Source of the DNA: Deltaproteobacteria bacterium
GTDB taxonomy: Bacteria > Desulfobacterota > DSM-4660 > Desulfatiglandales > Desulfatiglandaceae
NCBI GenBank assembly: GCA_029933075.1
Contig: JAOZOW010000009.1
Span: 1-54,447 of the forward strand
Direction: 5' to 3'
DNA length: 54,447 bases
Shown here: positions 17,470 to 28,557 of the stretch, piece by piece
Layout: each line of letters begins with the position of its first letter
Position numbering within the stretch: position 1 is the first letter of the stretch
Program-made: the position numbers and the translations under genes
The notes under the pieces: model-generated
The model's database searches: none
What the model was told of the DNA's origin: nothing
What the model saw: the letters and a program-made list of their open reading frames with translations, nothing else

Positions 17470-20154
17470 CTAATGTGCTTCTCCCCAGTTTCTCCCCCTG
17501 TTAATGTCCACCTTTAGCGGGACTCTCAGAGGATAAACACCTTCCATCTCCTCCTTAACCAAAATCTCCAGCACCTCCAGCTCGGCTTCCGGCACCTCGA
17601 AAAGAAGCTCGTCGTGGACCTGAAGGAGCATCCTTGCGCCAAACCCTTCCTGGTTCAACCTTTTATGGATATTGATCATGGCCTTCTTTATCAGATCGGC
17701 AGCCGTTCCCTGAATCGGCGTATTAATAGCCATCCGTTCGGCCTCTGCCCGGACTCTCTGCTTTGCATGATTTATCCCCGGCAAATACCTCCTCCTATTG
17801 AAGAGCGTTGTTACATAGCCCTTTTGGCGGGCCATGGCGATCATCTGGTCCCGGTACCTCGCCACCCCCCGATACCTCTCATAATAGGCTTCGATATATT
17901 CCTTGGCTCTCTTCCTGTCGATGCCGAGCTCCTCGCTCAATTTCCCCGGACCCATCCCGTATATTATTCCAAAATTGATAGCCTTTGCGATCCTTCTTTG
18001 ATCAGGACTAACGGCATCAGTGCGAGTGGCCAGTATTTCAGAGGCCGTGCGAGAATGAATATCCTCTCCCTTCTCGAATGCATCTAAAAAAGCTGGATCC
18101 TGGGAGTAGTGGGCAAATATCCTTAACTCCACCTGACTGTAATCCGCTGAGACAAGGTAGTGCCCATCTTCTGCCACAAAACCTTTCCGTATCTCTCTGC
18201 CATCCTCCCCGCGAATGGGAATATTCTGGAGGTTAGGATTGCTGCTGCTCAGGCGCCCCGTGGCGGTTACTGTTTGGTTGAAGGAGGTATGGATCCTGCC
18301 TGTAGCCGGATTGATCATCTTTACAAGGGCATCCAGGTAAGTGGATTTGAGCTTTGAGAGTGTCCGATAACGCAGCACCAGGCGGGGCATCTTGTGAGGG
18401 AAAGCACATAGTCGTTGCAACACTTTGACATCCGTCGAGTACTGTTTTGTCTTTATTGTCTTCCTCTGCACCGGCAGATGGAGCTTTTCAAAAAGAACTT
18501 CGCCTAATTGCTGCGGAGAGTTAATATTGAACTCCATGCCCGCCTCGTCGTAGATTTCTCTCTCGAGCTCCTTCATCTGTTTTGCAAACCGCTCCGAGAT
18601 TTCTCTGAAAAACAGGGCATCTATCTTGATCCCCGCCCACTCCATATCCATCAGGACAGGGAGGAGTTTCATTTCCAAATCATAGAAAAGCGGTTCGTTC
18701 TTGTCCAAACGGAGACGCTCCCCAAGGACTCTCCGAAGTTTCAGGGTGACATCCGCATCTTCACATGAATACTCCTTGGCCTTTTCAACATGAACTTCCG
18801 TAAAGCTGATGCTGTTTTTCCCCTTGCCGGCGACCTCGGCAAATGAGATCATTTTGTGGTTGAGATAGTGCTGGGCCAGATAGTCCAGGCCATGTTGCCT
18901 GAGCCCCGGATTTATCACATATGAAGCCACCATGGTGTCGAAATGGATACCGCGGAGTGAAACTCCGTGACGCCTGAATACCAGGGCGTCATACTTGATG
19001 TTTTGCCCGATCTTACGAATGTTCTTATCTTCCAGCACTTCCCTCAGGAGCTCGAGACCCCTTTGTACGCCGAGCTGCTGCGGCGCGCCACGATACTGGT
19101 GGGCCAAAGGAAGATAATAGGCCTTATCTTCTTCGCAGCAGAATGAAATCCCCACGAGATCCGCCTTTAGCGGATCCCTGCTCGTTGTTTCAGTATCAAT
19201 GGAAACCTCGCCCTTCTCTTTGATTTTCCCCATCAGAGAAACAAGCTGTTTTTCTGTGAGACAGAGCGAATACCCTTGTGAAGCGGATACATCCCTCGAT
19301 GAAAACTGCTCCCACAGGGCCTTGAATTCCATCTCCCTGAAGATATCGGCAAGTTTTCGACCATCAGGCTCTCCTACTGCAAGATCCTCGGGGTCTTCTT
19401 CTATGGGGACGAAGCGATCAATGGTGACCAGCTTCTTGCTCAAGAGGGCCTTGTCCCTGGAAGACGCGAGGTTTTCCTTCAATTTTTTGCCCTTTACTTC
19501 CTCTGATCTTTGGAGGACGTTTTCAAGGGAGCCGAATTCTTTGACCAAATTTACCGCTGTCTTTTCTCCCACACCCGGCACGCCTGGGATATTGTCCGAT
19601 GTATCACCGGAAAGGCCCATCACGTCAATAAATTTCCCTGGTTCCAAGCCGTAAGTATCCCTTATATCCGCATAATCTGTTACTCTGTCTTTCATGGTAT
19701 CCCACATAAATGTACGTGGGGTGATCAGTTGTCTAAAATCTTTGTCCCCTGTCACCATGACCACCTGAAACCCTTTTTCCTCGCATACCCGAGCCAGAGT
19801 GCCAATTATGTCATCCGCCTCGTATCCTTCTTTTTCGATGGTCTTGATATTGAAACCATCCAGTATCGACTTTATAACCGGAATCTGGACAGCCATATCT
19901 TCAGGCATAGGGGGTCTGTTGGCCTTGTAGTCCTCATAAATTTTGTGCCTGAACGTGGGACCCTTGGCGTCAAAGACAATGGCAAGATATTTGGGGTCTT
20001 TTTCAGAAAGGAGCTTCAGGATCATCTTGGTGAACCCGAATGCCGCATTGGTGGGAAATCCCTTGGAATTAGACAGGTTCCTGATGGCATGGTACGCCCT
20101 ATGAATATAGGAGCTGCCATCTACCAAATAAACTGTTTCCTCGGGTTCAGCCAT
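17470..20154 (-). CDS. polA: DNA polymerase I
   Basis: Replication and repair polymerase that removes RNA primers and fills gaps. The 5' nuclease domain (about residues 1-290) begins VYLVDGSSYIHRAYHAIRN and contains GYEADDIIGTLA, VTGDKDFRQL and GLSGDTSDNIPGVPGVGEKT. The 3'-5' proofreading domain appears active: VSIDTETTSRDPL keeps the D-x-E pair and YSCEDADVTLKL the later Asp. Polymerase motifs A (VSADYSQVELRI), B (RRIAKAINFGIIYGMG) and C (LLQVHDELLFEVP) are intact. The internal ATG before AEPEETVYLVDG gives 894 aa; an upstream ATG adding 11 residues is less likely. Flanking gaps are about 110-140 bases. Confidence 0.97.
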   Translation of the reverse strand: MAEPEETVYLVDGSSYIHRAYHAIRNLSNSKGFPTNAAFGFTKMILKLLSEKDPKYLAIVFDAKGPTFRHKIYEDYKANRPPMPEDMAVQIPVIKSILDGFNIKTIEKEGYEADDIIGTLARVCEEKGFQVVMVTGDKDFRQLITPRTFMWDTMKDRVTDYADIRDTYGLEPGKFIDVMGLSGDTSDNIPGVPGVGEKTAVNLVKEFGSLENVLQRSEEVKGKKLKENLASSRDKALLSKKLVTIDRFVPIEEDPEDLAVGEPDGRKLADIFREMEFKALWEQFSSRDVSASQGYSLCLTEKQLVSLMGKIKEKGEVSIDTETTSRDPLKADLVGISFCCEEDKAYYLPLAHQYRGAPQQLGVQRGLELLREVLEDKNIRKIGQNIKYDALVFRRHGVSLRGIHFDTMVASYVINPGLRQHGLDYLAQHYLNHKMISFAEVAGKGKNSISFTEVHVEKAKEYSCEDADVTLKLRRVLGERLRLDKNEPLFYDLEMKLLPVLMDMEWAGIKIDALFFREISERFAKQMKELEREIYDEAGMEFNINSPQQLGEVLFEKLHLPVQRKTIKTKQYSTDVKVLQRLCAFPHKMPRLVLRYRTLSKLKSTYLDALVKMINPATGRIHTSFNQTVTATGRLSSSNPNLQNIPIRGEDGREIRKGFVAEDGHYLVSADYSQVELRIFAHYSQDPAFLDAFEKGEDIHSRTASEILATRTDAVSPDQRRIAKAINFGIIYGMGPGKLSEELGIDRKRAKEYIEAYYERYRGVARYRDQMIAMARQKGYVTTLFNRRRYLPGINHAKQRVRAEAERMAINTPIQGTAADLIKKAMINIHKRLNQEGFGARMLLQVHDELLFEVPEAELEVLEILVKEEMEGVYPLRVPLKVDINRGRNWGEAH

Positions 20155-20289
20155 AAGCCGATCATACTTTAAAAGCTCTGGAATCAAAAGAAAAGATGAG
20201 TGGCTGGCATTTTACTGGCGACCAGAGGAGGGGGGTATCAAAGCGCAATAACATAAAGCCCCATCCATGCCCGGGGTGTATATCTTTAC

Positions 20290-21852
20290 CTACTTGGCAT
20301 ACTCCACTGCCCTGGTTTCCCTGATAACTGTCACCTTAATCTGGCCCGGATAGGTCAACTCTTTTTCTATTTTCTTTGCGATGTCCTTACACAGGAGGTA
20401 GGCCTGGTCATCACTAACGATCCTTCCTTCCACCATGATACGTATCTCACGTCCTGCCTGTATTGCGTAGGACTTACTGACCCCCCGGAAGGACATAGCA
20501 ATCTTTTCCAGGTCCTCCAGCCGTTTCACATAGGATTCGAGCATCTCCTGGCGTGCGCCCGGCCTTGCCCCTGAGAGAGTATCAGCCGCCTGAACCAAAA
20601 CGGCGAGCACGGATTCCGGCTCTATTTCCTCATGATGAGCGGCAATTGCATGGACCACCGCATTTGACTCCCCATACCTTTTTGCGAGGTCTCCCCCAAT
20701 AAGTGCATGGGGGCCTTCCACTTCATGGTCCACGGCCTTACCCACATCATGAAGCAGCCCCGCACGCTTGGCCTGTTTGACATTCAGCCCCAGTTCCGCT
20801 GCCATGACACCGCAAAGGAATGCCACTTCCCGCGAGTGCTGCAAAACATTCTGTGCATAGCTGGACCTGTATTTCAATCGTCCGATCAACTTGATCAATT
20901 CCGGGTTAATTCCGTGGACACCCACATCGAATGTGGCCTGCTCCCCTGCCTCCTTAATGGAGGCTTCGATCTCTCTGCTGACCTTCGAGACAATCTCCTC
21001 AATCCTGGCGGGATGAATCCTGCCGTCATCGATCAATCTTTCAAGGGCGATCTTTGCCACTTCCCTTCTCACGGGGTTGAACCCGGACAAGATAACGGCC
21101 TCGGGCGTATCGTCAATGATCAGATCTATACCTGTGGCAGCTTCTATTGCACGGATATTTCTCCCTTCTCTGCCTATAATCCTCCCCTTCATCTCCTCAT
21201 TGGGTAGCGTTACCACGGAAACGGTCCTCTCCGTTACATAATCGCCAGCATACCGTTTCACTGCGAGGGCGAGAATCTCTTGCGCCTTGCGGTCGGCCTG
21301 AGCCCTGGCTTCGTTTTCGATTCGCCTTATCATCTTTGCCGCATCATGCTTTGCCTCGGATTCCATGGAGCTGATAAGAAGCTGTTTTGCCTCTCCGCTG
21401 GATATGCCGGCCAGCTTCTCAAGCTGTCTTCTCTGCGCCTCTACCAGCCGGTCCAGCTCACCCTCTTTCTCTTTCAGTTCCCTATAGGTCTGGTCGATGC
21501 CCCTTTCTTTTTCTGAAATCCTGTTTTCCCTTTTCTCAAGCTGCTCGATTTTCCGGTCTAAGTTCTCCTCTTTGTGATAAAGACGCTTTTCCTGAATGAG
21601 GAGTTGCTCCTTTTTCTCCCTTGTCTCCCTTTCAAACTCCACCTTCATCTGGTAAAGAGAGTCTTTAGCCTGAAGGGCAGCTTCCTTTTTTATACTCCGG
21701 GCCTCTTTCTGCGCCTCCTCCAGAATTTTTTTCGAGTATTTTTCTATGGAATCCACCCTGCTCTCAACAATCTTCTTGCGGGCAACAAAGCCGAGCGGTA
21801 TCCCCACAAGGATCCCCAGCAGGATGATTCCGATGGCATATACAGTCATCAT
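20290..21852 (-). CDS. rny: Ribonuclease Y
   Basis: Membrane-anchored endoribonuclease that starts mRNA decay in bacteria with this enzyme. An N-terminal helix ([21 protein letters not shown]) is followed by a long coiled coil to about residue 190. Next come a KH RNA-binding domain ([19 protein letters not shown]) and the metal-dependent HD domain with [13 protein letters not shown] and [14 protein letters not shown]. Length 520 aa is standard. A perfect 14-base palindrome lies 17-30 bases before the ATG. Upstream on the same strand are the candidate 6S RNA and zapA-zapB, so read-through from the zap promoter is possible. Confidence 0.96.
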   Translation of the reverse strand: MMTVYAIGIILLGILVGIPLGFVARKKIVESRVDSIEKYSKKILEEAQKEARSIKKEAALQAKDSLYQMKVEFERETREKKEQLLIQEKRLYHKEENLDRKIEQLEKRENRISEKERGIDQTYRELKEKEGELDRLVEAQRRQLEKLAGISSGEAKQLLISSMESEAKHDAAKMIRRIENEARAQADRKAQEILALAVKRYAGDYVTERTVSVVTLPNEEMKGRIIGREGRNIRAIEAATGIDLIIDDTPEAVILSGFNPVRREVAKIALERLIDDGRIHPARIEEIVSKVSREIEASIKEAGEQATFDVGVHGINPELIKLIGRLKYRSSYAQNVLQHSREVAFLCGVMAAELGLNVKQAKRAGLLHDVGKAVDHEVEGPHALIGGDLAKRYGESNAVVHAIAAHHEEIEPESVLAVLVQAADTLSGARPGARQEMLESYVKRLEDLEKIAMSFRGVSKSYAIQAGREIRIMVEGRIVSDDQAYLLCKDIAKKIEKELTYPGQIKVTVIRETRAVEYAK

Positions 21853-21868
21853 GATATGTTACGCTCCC

Positions 21869-21882
21869 GGTCCTTAAGGACC
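21869..21882. repeat. Perfect 14-base palindrome in the rny leader
   Basis: GGTCCTTAAGGACC is a complete two-fold palindrome in the leader of the RNase Y gene. It could be a protein-binding site or, in the transcript, part of a small hairpin near the ribosome site. No family was recognised. Confidence 0.4.
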
Positions 21883-22124
21883 TCTTAATGCCTGAGCGGC
21901 CTAATCAATAAATATACCAAGCTCATAATTTAGTTTGGATAAAAGGAAATCTTGAGGAGGGCCGATGATAAATCGGGATTAAACGGGATAGGTCAAGTCC
22001 CTGGCAGGCAATATTCGTTATTCTATTATTTCATGCCCTTATGAATTTGACGTTTCACCCACATCGCTGATATTTCGTTGACCCAACGGTATATTTATCA
22101 CCCCTGGTGTCGTCAGCCCTCATC

Positions 22125-22280
22125 ATATTTGGCACACCATCGCCTCTGTTCCCATCCCCCACCAAGGGCAGCAAAACATTCCCATGGTTTCACGACTCCG
22201 CCTCACGCGTCTATCCATTAGAACCCAAAGGTGTGGAATGGAATGCGGTCCCAGCTTCTGATACTCGCATGCCGCAACCT
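22125..22280 (-). ncRNA. ssrS: Candidate 6S RNA (ssrS) downstream of zapA
   Basis: The 430-base gap between zapA and rny has no gene but folds on the zapA strand into a rod. An outer stem pairs ggcatg (22268-22273) with tgtgcc (22131-22136). A long inner stem pairs the transcript of 22230-22243 with that of 22149-22163, about 14 pairs with one interruption and some G-U. Single-stranded purine-rich stretches lie between the stems, as in the central bubble of 6S RNA. 6S genes commonly follow zapA, which is the main reason for the call. The sequence itself was not recognised, so it could instead be a structured 3' UTR. Confidence 0.4.
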
Positions 22281-22282
22281 TC

Positions 22283-22564
22283 CTACTGCACGATATCATC
22301 CAGCCTCGAATTGAGAACCCGGGCCCGGTTCTCAATATCCATCCGCAGATTATCGCACGCTTTTCTCATCTGGAAATAGTCGCTCGCGATATCAAAAGCG
22401 ACCAATATGGCCCTTTTCCTATCAGAAAGCCCGTCTGTCTTTTCTGTAACCTCCCTGAATTTTTCATTGACAAATTGAGCAATGGACTGAACTTCCTCTT
22501 CCTCTTCATCAGTCCTGATGAGGTATTCATGATCAAGAATTTTTATTCTGATCGTCTTCCCCAA
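22283..22564 (-). CDS. zapA: Cell division protein ZapA
   Basis: Small FtsZ-associated protein that bundles protofilaments at the division ring. The 93 residues match the family: TIRIKILDHEYLIRTDEEEE forms the N-terminal globular part, VQSIAQFVNEKFREV and RKRAILVAFDIASDYFQMR follow, and a C-terminal coiled coil runs to the end. It lies 18 bases after the zapB-like gene, with which it should be co-transcribed from the promoter at 22925-22953. Confidence 0.92.
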   Translation of the reverse strand: MGKTIRIKILDHEYLIRTDEEEEEVQSIAQFVNEKFREVTEKTDGLSDRKRAILVAFDIASDYFQMRKACDNLRMDIENRARVLNSRLDDIVQ

Positions 22565-22582
22565 CAGTGCCCCCGCCTTTGT

Positions 22583-22819
22583 TTAGACCCCAATTTGTTC
22601 AATCCGCTCCAACAATGCCACAATCCTCCGCTTGGCATCATCCCTGGCGGTCTTCAGGGCCTCCAATTGACCTGTCAAGTCGCTCAGTCTCTCATCTTGG
22701 ATCCTAACTTTCTCAGCCAGGGCCTCCTTCTCATTCTTCAGCAGGGTGACCATCTCAATGAGTTTTTCGATCTTCCCCTCAAGCACCCGAAATTGATCGA
22801 TCTCGCTTCCGGTTTCCAT
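22583..22819 (-). CDS. zapB: ZapB-like coiled-coil cell division protein
   Basis: A 78-residue protein, almost entirely one coiled coil (FRVLEGKIEKLIEMVTLLKN onward) with heptads of Leu and Ile. This fits ZapB-type partners that precede zapA in many deltaproteobacteria; the assignment rests on position and helix pattern, since coiled coils carry little sequence signature. The ATG preceded by GGAGTGGG is chosen; an upstream TTG would add 16 residues. The leader is about 100 bases from a good promoter. Confidence 0.75.
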   Translation of the reverse strand: METGSEIDQFRVLEGKIEKLIEMVTLLKNEKEALAEKVRIQDERLSDLTGQLEALKTARDDAKRRIVALLERIEQIGV

Positions 22820-22924
22820 CCCACTCCATTCTCCACTTTTTCGTATCCGATTGTCCGTTAGGTTCAAACAATAGTGTAACCCTTTAACTTAATAGGAATT
22901 TCCATCATAAAATCAAGTATTAAT

Positions 22925-22953
22925 ATTCTATCTCCCTGACTCTTAAACGTCAA
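22925..22953 (-). promoter_or_regulatory. Candidate sigma70 promoter of zapB-zapA
   Basis: On the reverse strand TTGACG (22948-22953) and TAGAAT (22925-22930) are spaced by 17 bases. The site lies directly next to the terminator of the atp operon, so the two transcription units are cleanly separated. Confidence 0.5.
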
Positions 22954-22956
22954 TAA

Positions 22957-22987
22957 AAAAGGCAAGCCCCTTAGGCGCTTGCCTTTT
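22957..22987 (-). terminator. Rho-independent terminator of the atp operon
   Basis: An 11-bp stem (AAAAGGCAAGC / GCTTGCCTTTT) with a nine-base loop starts about 33 bases after atpC. On the reverse strand it ends in a run of T, as expected for the leftward atp transcript. Confidence 0.85.
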
Positions 22988-23019
22988 CGTACCCCCTTGC
23001 AGTGTTTTCAACCCGGGCG

Positions 23020-23433
23020 CTACATGGCCTTTTCAGCTACCTTAATTCTCGCAATCGCCCTTTTCATGGCAGCCTCGGCCCGGGCAAAATCAATCTCTTC
23101 TTCTGTGCCCCTTTCCTTCGACAATCGTTCTCTTGCCCTTTCAAGGGCACTCTGGGCCCTTTTTACATCAATTTCTGCGGCTTTTTCAGCAGCATCCACC
23201 AATATCGACACCTTGTCATCGGACACTTCGGCAAATCCCGTGCTCACAGCCATGATCTCTTTTGTGCCTCCTGCATCATAGCGGAGCTCCCCGGGTACAA
23301 TACCTGAGAGAAAATGGATATGTCCGGGCAACACGCCGAATTCACCCTCAGTGCCCGGCGCTACCACAGAATCTACTTCCTGGCTCACAAGGACCTTCTC
23401 TGGTGTGACTACTTCCAAAAAGAGCTTTCCCAT
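23020..23433 (-). CDS. atpC: ATP synthase F1 subunit epsilon
   Basis: Rotor-stalk subunit linking gamma to the c-ring and inhibiting ATP hydrolysis. The N-terminal beta-sandwich begins [20 protein letters not shown], with [12 protein letters not shown] as the family signature. The C-terminal helical hairpin ([19 protein letters not shown]) is complete, so the self-inhibiting form is possible. Length 137 aa is standard. It is the last gene of the operon, 19 bases after atpD, and is followed by a terminator. Confidence 0.96.
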   Translation of the reverse strand: MGKLFLEVVTPEKVLVSQEVDSVVAPGTEGEFGVLPGHIHFLSGIVPGELRYDAGGTKEIMAVSTGFAEVSDDKVSILVDAAEKAAEIDVKRAQSALERARERLSKERGTEEEIDFARAEAAMKRAIARIKVAEKAM

Positions 23434-23452
23434 GGATTCTTCCCTTCAACTA

Positions 23453-24871
<1,419 letters not shown>

Positions 24872-24903
24872 TCAATTAAGACCTCCTTCTATTTCGGGAA
24901 CGT

Positions 24904-25782
24904 TTAGCCCTTCCGAATGGCCTCCGCACCGCCTACAATATCCATCAATTCCGCGGTAATGGCTGCCTGTCGCGCCTTGTTGTAAACAAGTGTCAGATTT
25001 TCGATCATCTCGGTGCAATTCTTAGTCGCATTGTCCATAGCGGTCATCCTTGCAGCATGTTCGCTTACCTCATTCTGCAAAAAAGCATTGTATATCTGCA
25101 CGCTTATATGCTTAGGCAACAGCTCGATAAGGAGTTCTTCGGCACTCGGTTCACACAGGTATTCTGCCGTCACCCCCTCAGCCGGTTCCTCCCTCTGAGG
25201 CGGCTCAATAGGGATCAGCTTCACCAGGGTGGGTTCCTGCTTCACCATGCTGACAAACCGAGTGAAAATCATATAGACTTCATGGATTTCATCATCGAGA
25301 AAGCGGGTAGTGAAATCTCTGGTCATCTGATTGATGAAAGAAATATCCACCTTGCCATAGATCAATTCATGACTCGCGGTGATATTTCCCCCATGTCTGG
25401 TAAAATAACTCTTCCCCTTTTTTCCCACCAAGGTCAGGCTCACTTCTTTGCCCGCCTGCGTCTGCTCCTTGATCCAGTTCTCGGCAAAGTGGATAGTATT
25501 GGTATTGAAGCTCCCGCAAAGTCCCCTGTCGGCCGTGAAATGGAGGAGTTCCACACGCGAGACCTCTTCTTTCTTGACCAATAGCGGGTGGATCTCCGGA
25601 TCCATACCGGTGGCAAGGTTTCCGAGTACCTCGGCGAACTTCCCAGCATATGGCTCGAAGCTCTCCATCCTGCCCTGGGTGTTCCGGAGCTTTGCCGCCG
25701 CCACCATGTTCATGGCCCGGGTGATCTGTCGCGTCTTTTTCACAGCGCCGATTTTCCGGAGTATGTCTCTTAATGTCGCCAT
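24904..25782 (-). CDS. atpG: ATP synthase F1 subunit gamma
   Basis: Central rotor shaft. The N-terminal helix MATLRDILRKIGAVKKTRQI then TRAMNMVAAAKLR and the C-terminal NLTLVYNKARQAAITAELMDIVGGAEA are the two arms of the coiled coil, with the Rossmann-like middle (GLCGSFNTNTI) between. Length 292 aa is normal. The 92-base gap to atpA is the largest inside the operon and shows no gene. Confidence 0.97.
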   Translation of the reverse strand: MATLRDILRKIGAVKKTRQITRAMNMVAAAKLRNTQGRMESFEPYAGKFAEVLGNLATGMDPEIHPLLVKKEEVSRVELLHFTADRGLCGSFNTNTIHFAENWIKEQTQAGKEVSLTLVGKKGKSYFTRHGGNITASHELIYGKVDISFINQMTRDFTTRFLDDEIHEVYMIFTRFVSMVKQEPTLVKLIPIEPPQREEPAEGVTAEYLCEPSAEELLIELLPKHISVQIYNAFLQNEVSEHAARMTAMDNATKNCTEMIENLTLVYNKARQAAITAELMDIVGGAEAIRKG

Positions 25783-25874
25783 CTATCTACTCTATCTCAA
25801 ACCCCTTATGTTTAGTAATGTGAACGTCAGGCTCTGGATCCGAGCCGCGGTTGTCTTCTGATCCCTCCCCACAC

Positions 25875-27392
25875 TTACCGGCCTGAGGGCTGAAAAACAC
25901 CCTTGAATTCATCAAGGGCCTTTTTCAGCTTACCCTCTAACTCATCGCTGATGTCGTTCTTCTCTTTGATCTCGCTCAAAAGGTCGGAATACTTGCTTTC
26001 CATGAACTCAAGCATCTGCTTTTCATAATCGGCCACAGATTCTGCAGGCCATTCATCCAGATAGCCATAGGCGCCTGCAAACAGGATCATGACCTGCTTT
26101 TCCGCCGCCATGGGCTGGTACTGGGGCTGCTTTAGTACCTCCACAAGGCGATAACCCCGCTCAAGCTGGCGTTGGGTAGCCTTGTCCAGATCGCTCCCGA
26201 ACTGCGCAAATGCTTCCAGCTCCCTGAACTGCGCCATATCCAGCCTCAAACTGCCGGCAACCTTCTTCATAGCCTTGGTCTGGGCCGCACCCCCCACTCT
26301 GGATACGGAAAGTCCGACATTGATGGCAGGCCGTACGCCGGAAAAGAACAGACCCGGCTCAAGGTAAACCTGGCCGTCGGTAATGGAGATAACATTGGTG
26401 GGAATATAGGCCGAAACGTCACCAGCCTGGGTCTCGATAATGGGCAGCGCTGTCAGAGATCCTCCACCCAGCTCATCATTCAGCTTTGCCGCACGCTCAA
26501 GGAGACGGGAGTGGTTGTAAAAGATGTCTCCGGGAAATGCCTCGCGGCCGGGCGGCCTTCTGAGAAGGAGTGAAACCTGCCGGTAGGCTGCCGCCTGCTT
26601 TGAGAGGTCGTCGTATATGATCAGGGCATGCTTTCCGTTGTCACGATAGTACTCGCCGATTGCACAACCGGCGTAGGGAGCGATAAATTGCTGGGTGGCA
26701 GGGTCACTGGCGCAGGCCGAAACCACCGTGGTATACTCCATGGCACCATTTCTCTCGAGCACATCCACCACCTGGGCCACCGTTGATTTTTTCTGTCCGA
26801 TGGCCACATAAATACAAAAGATATCCGTATCTTTCTGGTTCAGGATTGCATCCACGCATACGGCCGTCTTTCCGATCTGCCTGTCCCCGATAATCAACTC
26901 CCGCTGTCCGCGGCCAATAGGGGTCATGGAATCAATGGCCTTTATGCCCGTGTACATGGGCTCTTTCACCGGCTGCCGGGCGATTACCCCTGGCGCCACC
27001 ATCTCGATTCTGCGGAACTCAGTGGCCTCAATAGGCCCCTTTCCATCCAGGGGAGTCCCAACCGAATCGATCACCCGACCCAGGACCGCCTCTCCCACGG
27101 GGATCTCTGCAATCCTTCCGGTCCTCTTGACCGTATCCCCTTCTTTGATCAGGGTGTCATCTCCCATAATGGCAACACCCACGTTGTCCTCTTCCAGATT
27201 GAGGCAGAGGCCGAAAATGCCACCGGGAAACTCCAGCATTTCCATGGCCATAGCATTCTCTACGCCATATACGCGAGCCACGCCGTCTCCAACGGACAAG
27301 ACCGTACCGGTCTCGCTCATTTCCACCTTTTTTTCATACTCTTTAATCTGCCCCTTAATGATCTCACTGATTTCTTCTGCTCTGATCTCCAT
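25875..27392 (-). CDS. atpA: ATP synthase F1 subunit alpha
   Basis: Non-catalytic nucleotide-binding subunit of the F1 hexamer. The start [20 protein letters not shown] is the conserved N-terminus that contacts the delta subunit; a start three codons upstream is possible. The P-loop region is GDRQIGKTA near residue 170, followed by [20 protein letters not shown] and the arginine-finger region [22 protein letters not shown]. Length 505 aa is standard. It follows atpH by about 23 bases. Confidence 0.98.
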   Translation of the reverse strand: MEIRAEEISEIIKGQIKEYEKKVEMSETGTVLSVGDGVARVYGVENAMAMEMLEFPGGIFGLCLNLEEDNVGVAIMGDDTLIKEGDTVKRTGRIAEIPVGEAVLGRVIDSVGTPLDGKGPIEATEFRRIEMVAPGVIARQPVKEPMYTGIKAIDSMTPIGRGQRELIIGDRQIGKTAVCVDAILNQKDTDIFCIYVAIGQKKSTVAQVVDVLERNGAMEYTTVVSACASDPATQQFIAPYAGCAIGEYYRDNGKHALIIYDDLSKQAAAYRQVSLLLRRPPGREAFPGDIFYNHSRLLERAAKLNDELGGGSLTALPIIETQAGDVSAYIPTNVISITDGQVYLEPGLFFSGVRPAINVGLSVSRVGGAAQTKAMKKVAGSLRLDMAQFRELEAFAQFGSDLDKATQRQLERGYRLVEVLKQPQYQPMAAEKQVMILFAGAYGYLDEWPAESVADYEKQMLEFMESKYSDLLSEIKEKNDISDELEGKLKKALDEFKGVFQPSGR

Positions 27393-27415
27393 CGGTCCCA
27401 CTCACCCCTTTTTCG

Positions 27416-27949
27416 TTAGAATGATTCCTTCAGCCCCTCCAACTGGGCCCTTACGCTTCCGTCAAGAACCATATCGCCGATCTTCACAACAATGCCGCCG
27501 ATCAGGCTCTCATCTTCCCTTATCTCCGTCTTTATCTTCTTTGAGGTCAGGGCTTCCAAGGCCTTTTGTATCTTGTCAACAGCCTCATCTTTAATAGGCC
27601 TGGCCGTTAAAATCTCAGCCCTGGCAATGCCGGAAACTTCGTCGGTAAGCTTTGCGTAGTGCTCGTTTATGGCTTCAATGGCTCCGATCCTGTTTTTGTC
27701 CAGTAAAAGATTTAGGAAATTTTTAATTGCATCTGCAAAATTACTCTTTTCCAAAACAAACCCGAGAATGTTTTTTCGCTCCTCCAATGGGAACACTGGA
27801 TTTGCAATAACCCGCATGAACTCCGAGTTCTCTTGGCAAAACTTAACAAATTCCTCCAAGTTCCTGCCATATTGCTCAAAATTACCATCTTCCTGTCCCA
27901 GACTGAACAGGGCCTTGGCATATCTCCTGGAAACCCGTGATCCGATCAA
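27416..27949 (-). CDS. atpH: ATP synthase F1 subunit delta
   Basis: Peripheral-stalk cap that joins alpha to the b/b' dimer. The helical N-terminal domain begins GSRVSRRYAKALFSLGQEDG. The C-terminal signature is ETREDESLIGGIVVKIGDMVLDGSV in essence (here EIREDESLIGGIVVKIGD). Length 177 aa is normal. Its start overlaps the atpF stop by four bases (ATGA), indicating coupled translation. Confidence 0.95.
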   Translation of the reverse strand: MIGSRVSRRYAKALFSLGQEDGNFEQYGRNLEEFVKFCQENSEFMRVIANPVFPLEERKNILGFVLEKSNFADAIKNFLNLLLDKNRIGAIEAINEHYAKLTDEVSGIARAEILTARPIKDEAVDKIQKALEALTSKKIKTEIREDESLIGGIVVKIGDMVLDGSVRAQLEGLKESF

Positions 27950-28557
27950 TGCGTCCTCCCCACCCTTTCTATGAATTCATCGACCAATCGATCTTGATCA
28001 TCGTCAGTGATTTCATTGGCAATGATTTCTTCGGCTTTCTGGGCCGCAAGGGCAAGAACTTCCTGCCTCAATTTTTCTTTGGCCGATTTCACCTCATGTT
28101 CTATGGTCAATCCTGCCTGTTCAACAATCTGCCTGGCCCGCTCCCTGGCCTCGGCTATAATTTTCTCTTTCTCTTTCAGGCCTTCTTCCTTGAATTGTTC
28201 AATTATTTGGGCCTTTTCGGCCTCAAACTCTTTCAGTTTCTTTTCCAGCTCCCGGTAACGGCTCTCCGCATCCTCCTTGTCTTTCCTCAATTCCTCCAGT
28301 TTTTCCCGAATTTCTTCTCTTCTTTTCGCAAAGACATCCTTTACGGCCATCTTCTTCATCACAACGACAAGGATGATGACCAGCAGGCCGAAATTGATGA
28401 AACGGTAAAGAAGGTCCAAAAGCTTCCCGCTCTCCTGGGCCGCACTGTGCTCTCCGCCCCCCGAAGCAAAACTCAACGCACAAAACAGCAGCAATCCCAT
28501 AACAGCTGCCACAGCCATAAATGCGGATTTCCTTCCTTTGCCCGCAAAATCGATCAT
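27946..28557 (-). CDS. atpF: ATP synthase Fo subunit b (with extra N-terminal hydrophobic segment)
   Basis: Membrane-anchored peripheral stalk. Residues 13-32 (FMAVAAVMGLLLFCALSFAS) look like a cleavable signal or an added helix. The usual anchor LLYRFINFGLLVIILVVVMK follows at about residues 47-66, then a long charged coiled coil. At 203 aa it is longer than the ~160-residue E. coli b. It pairs with the separate b' gene upstream, with which it overlaps by four bases. Such b/b' pairs with an extended b are known in deltaproteobacterial operons that encode atpB and atpE elsewhere. Confidence 0.93.
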   Translation of the reverse strand: MIDFAGKGRKSAFMAVAAVMGLLLFCALSFASGGGEHSAAQESGKLLDLLYRFINFGLLVIILVVVMKKMAVKDVFAKRREEIREKLEELRKDKEDAESRYRELEKKLKEFEAEKAQIIEQFKEEGLKEKEKIIAEARERARQIVEQAGLTIEHEVKSAKEKLRQEVLALAAQKAEEIIANEITDDDQDRLVDEFIERVGRTH

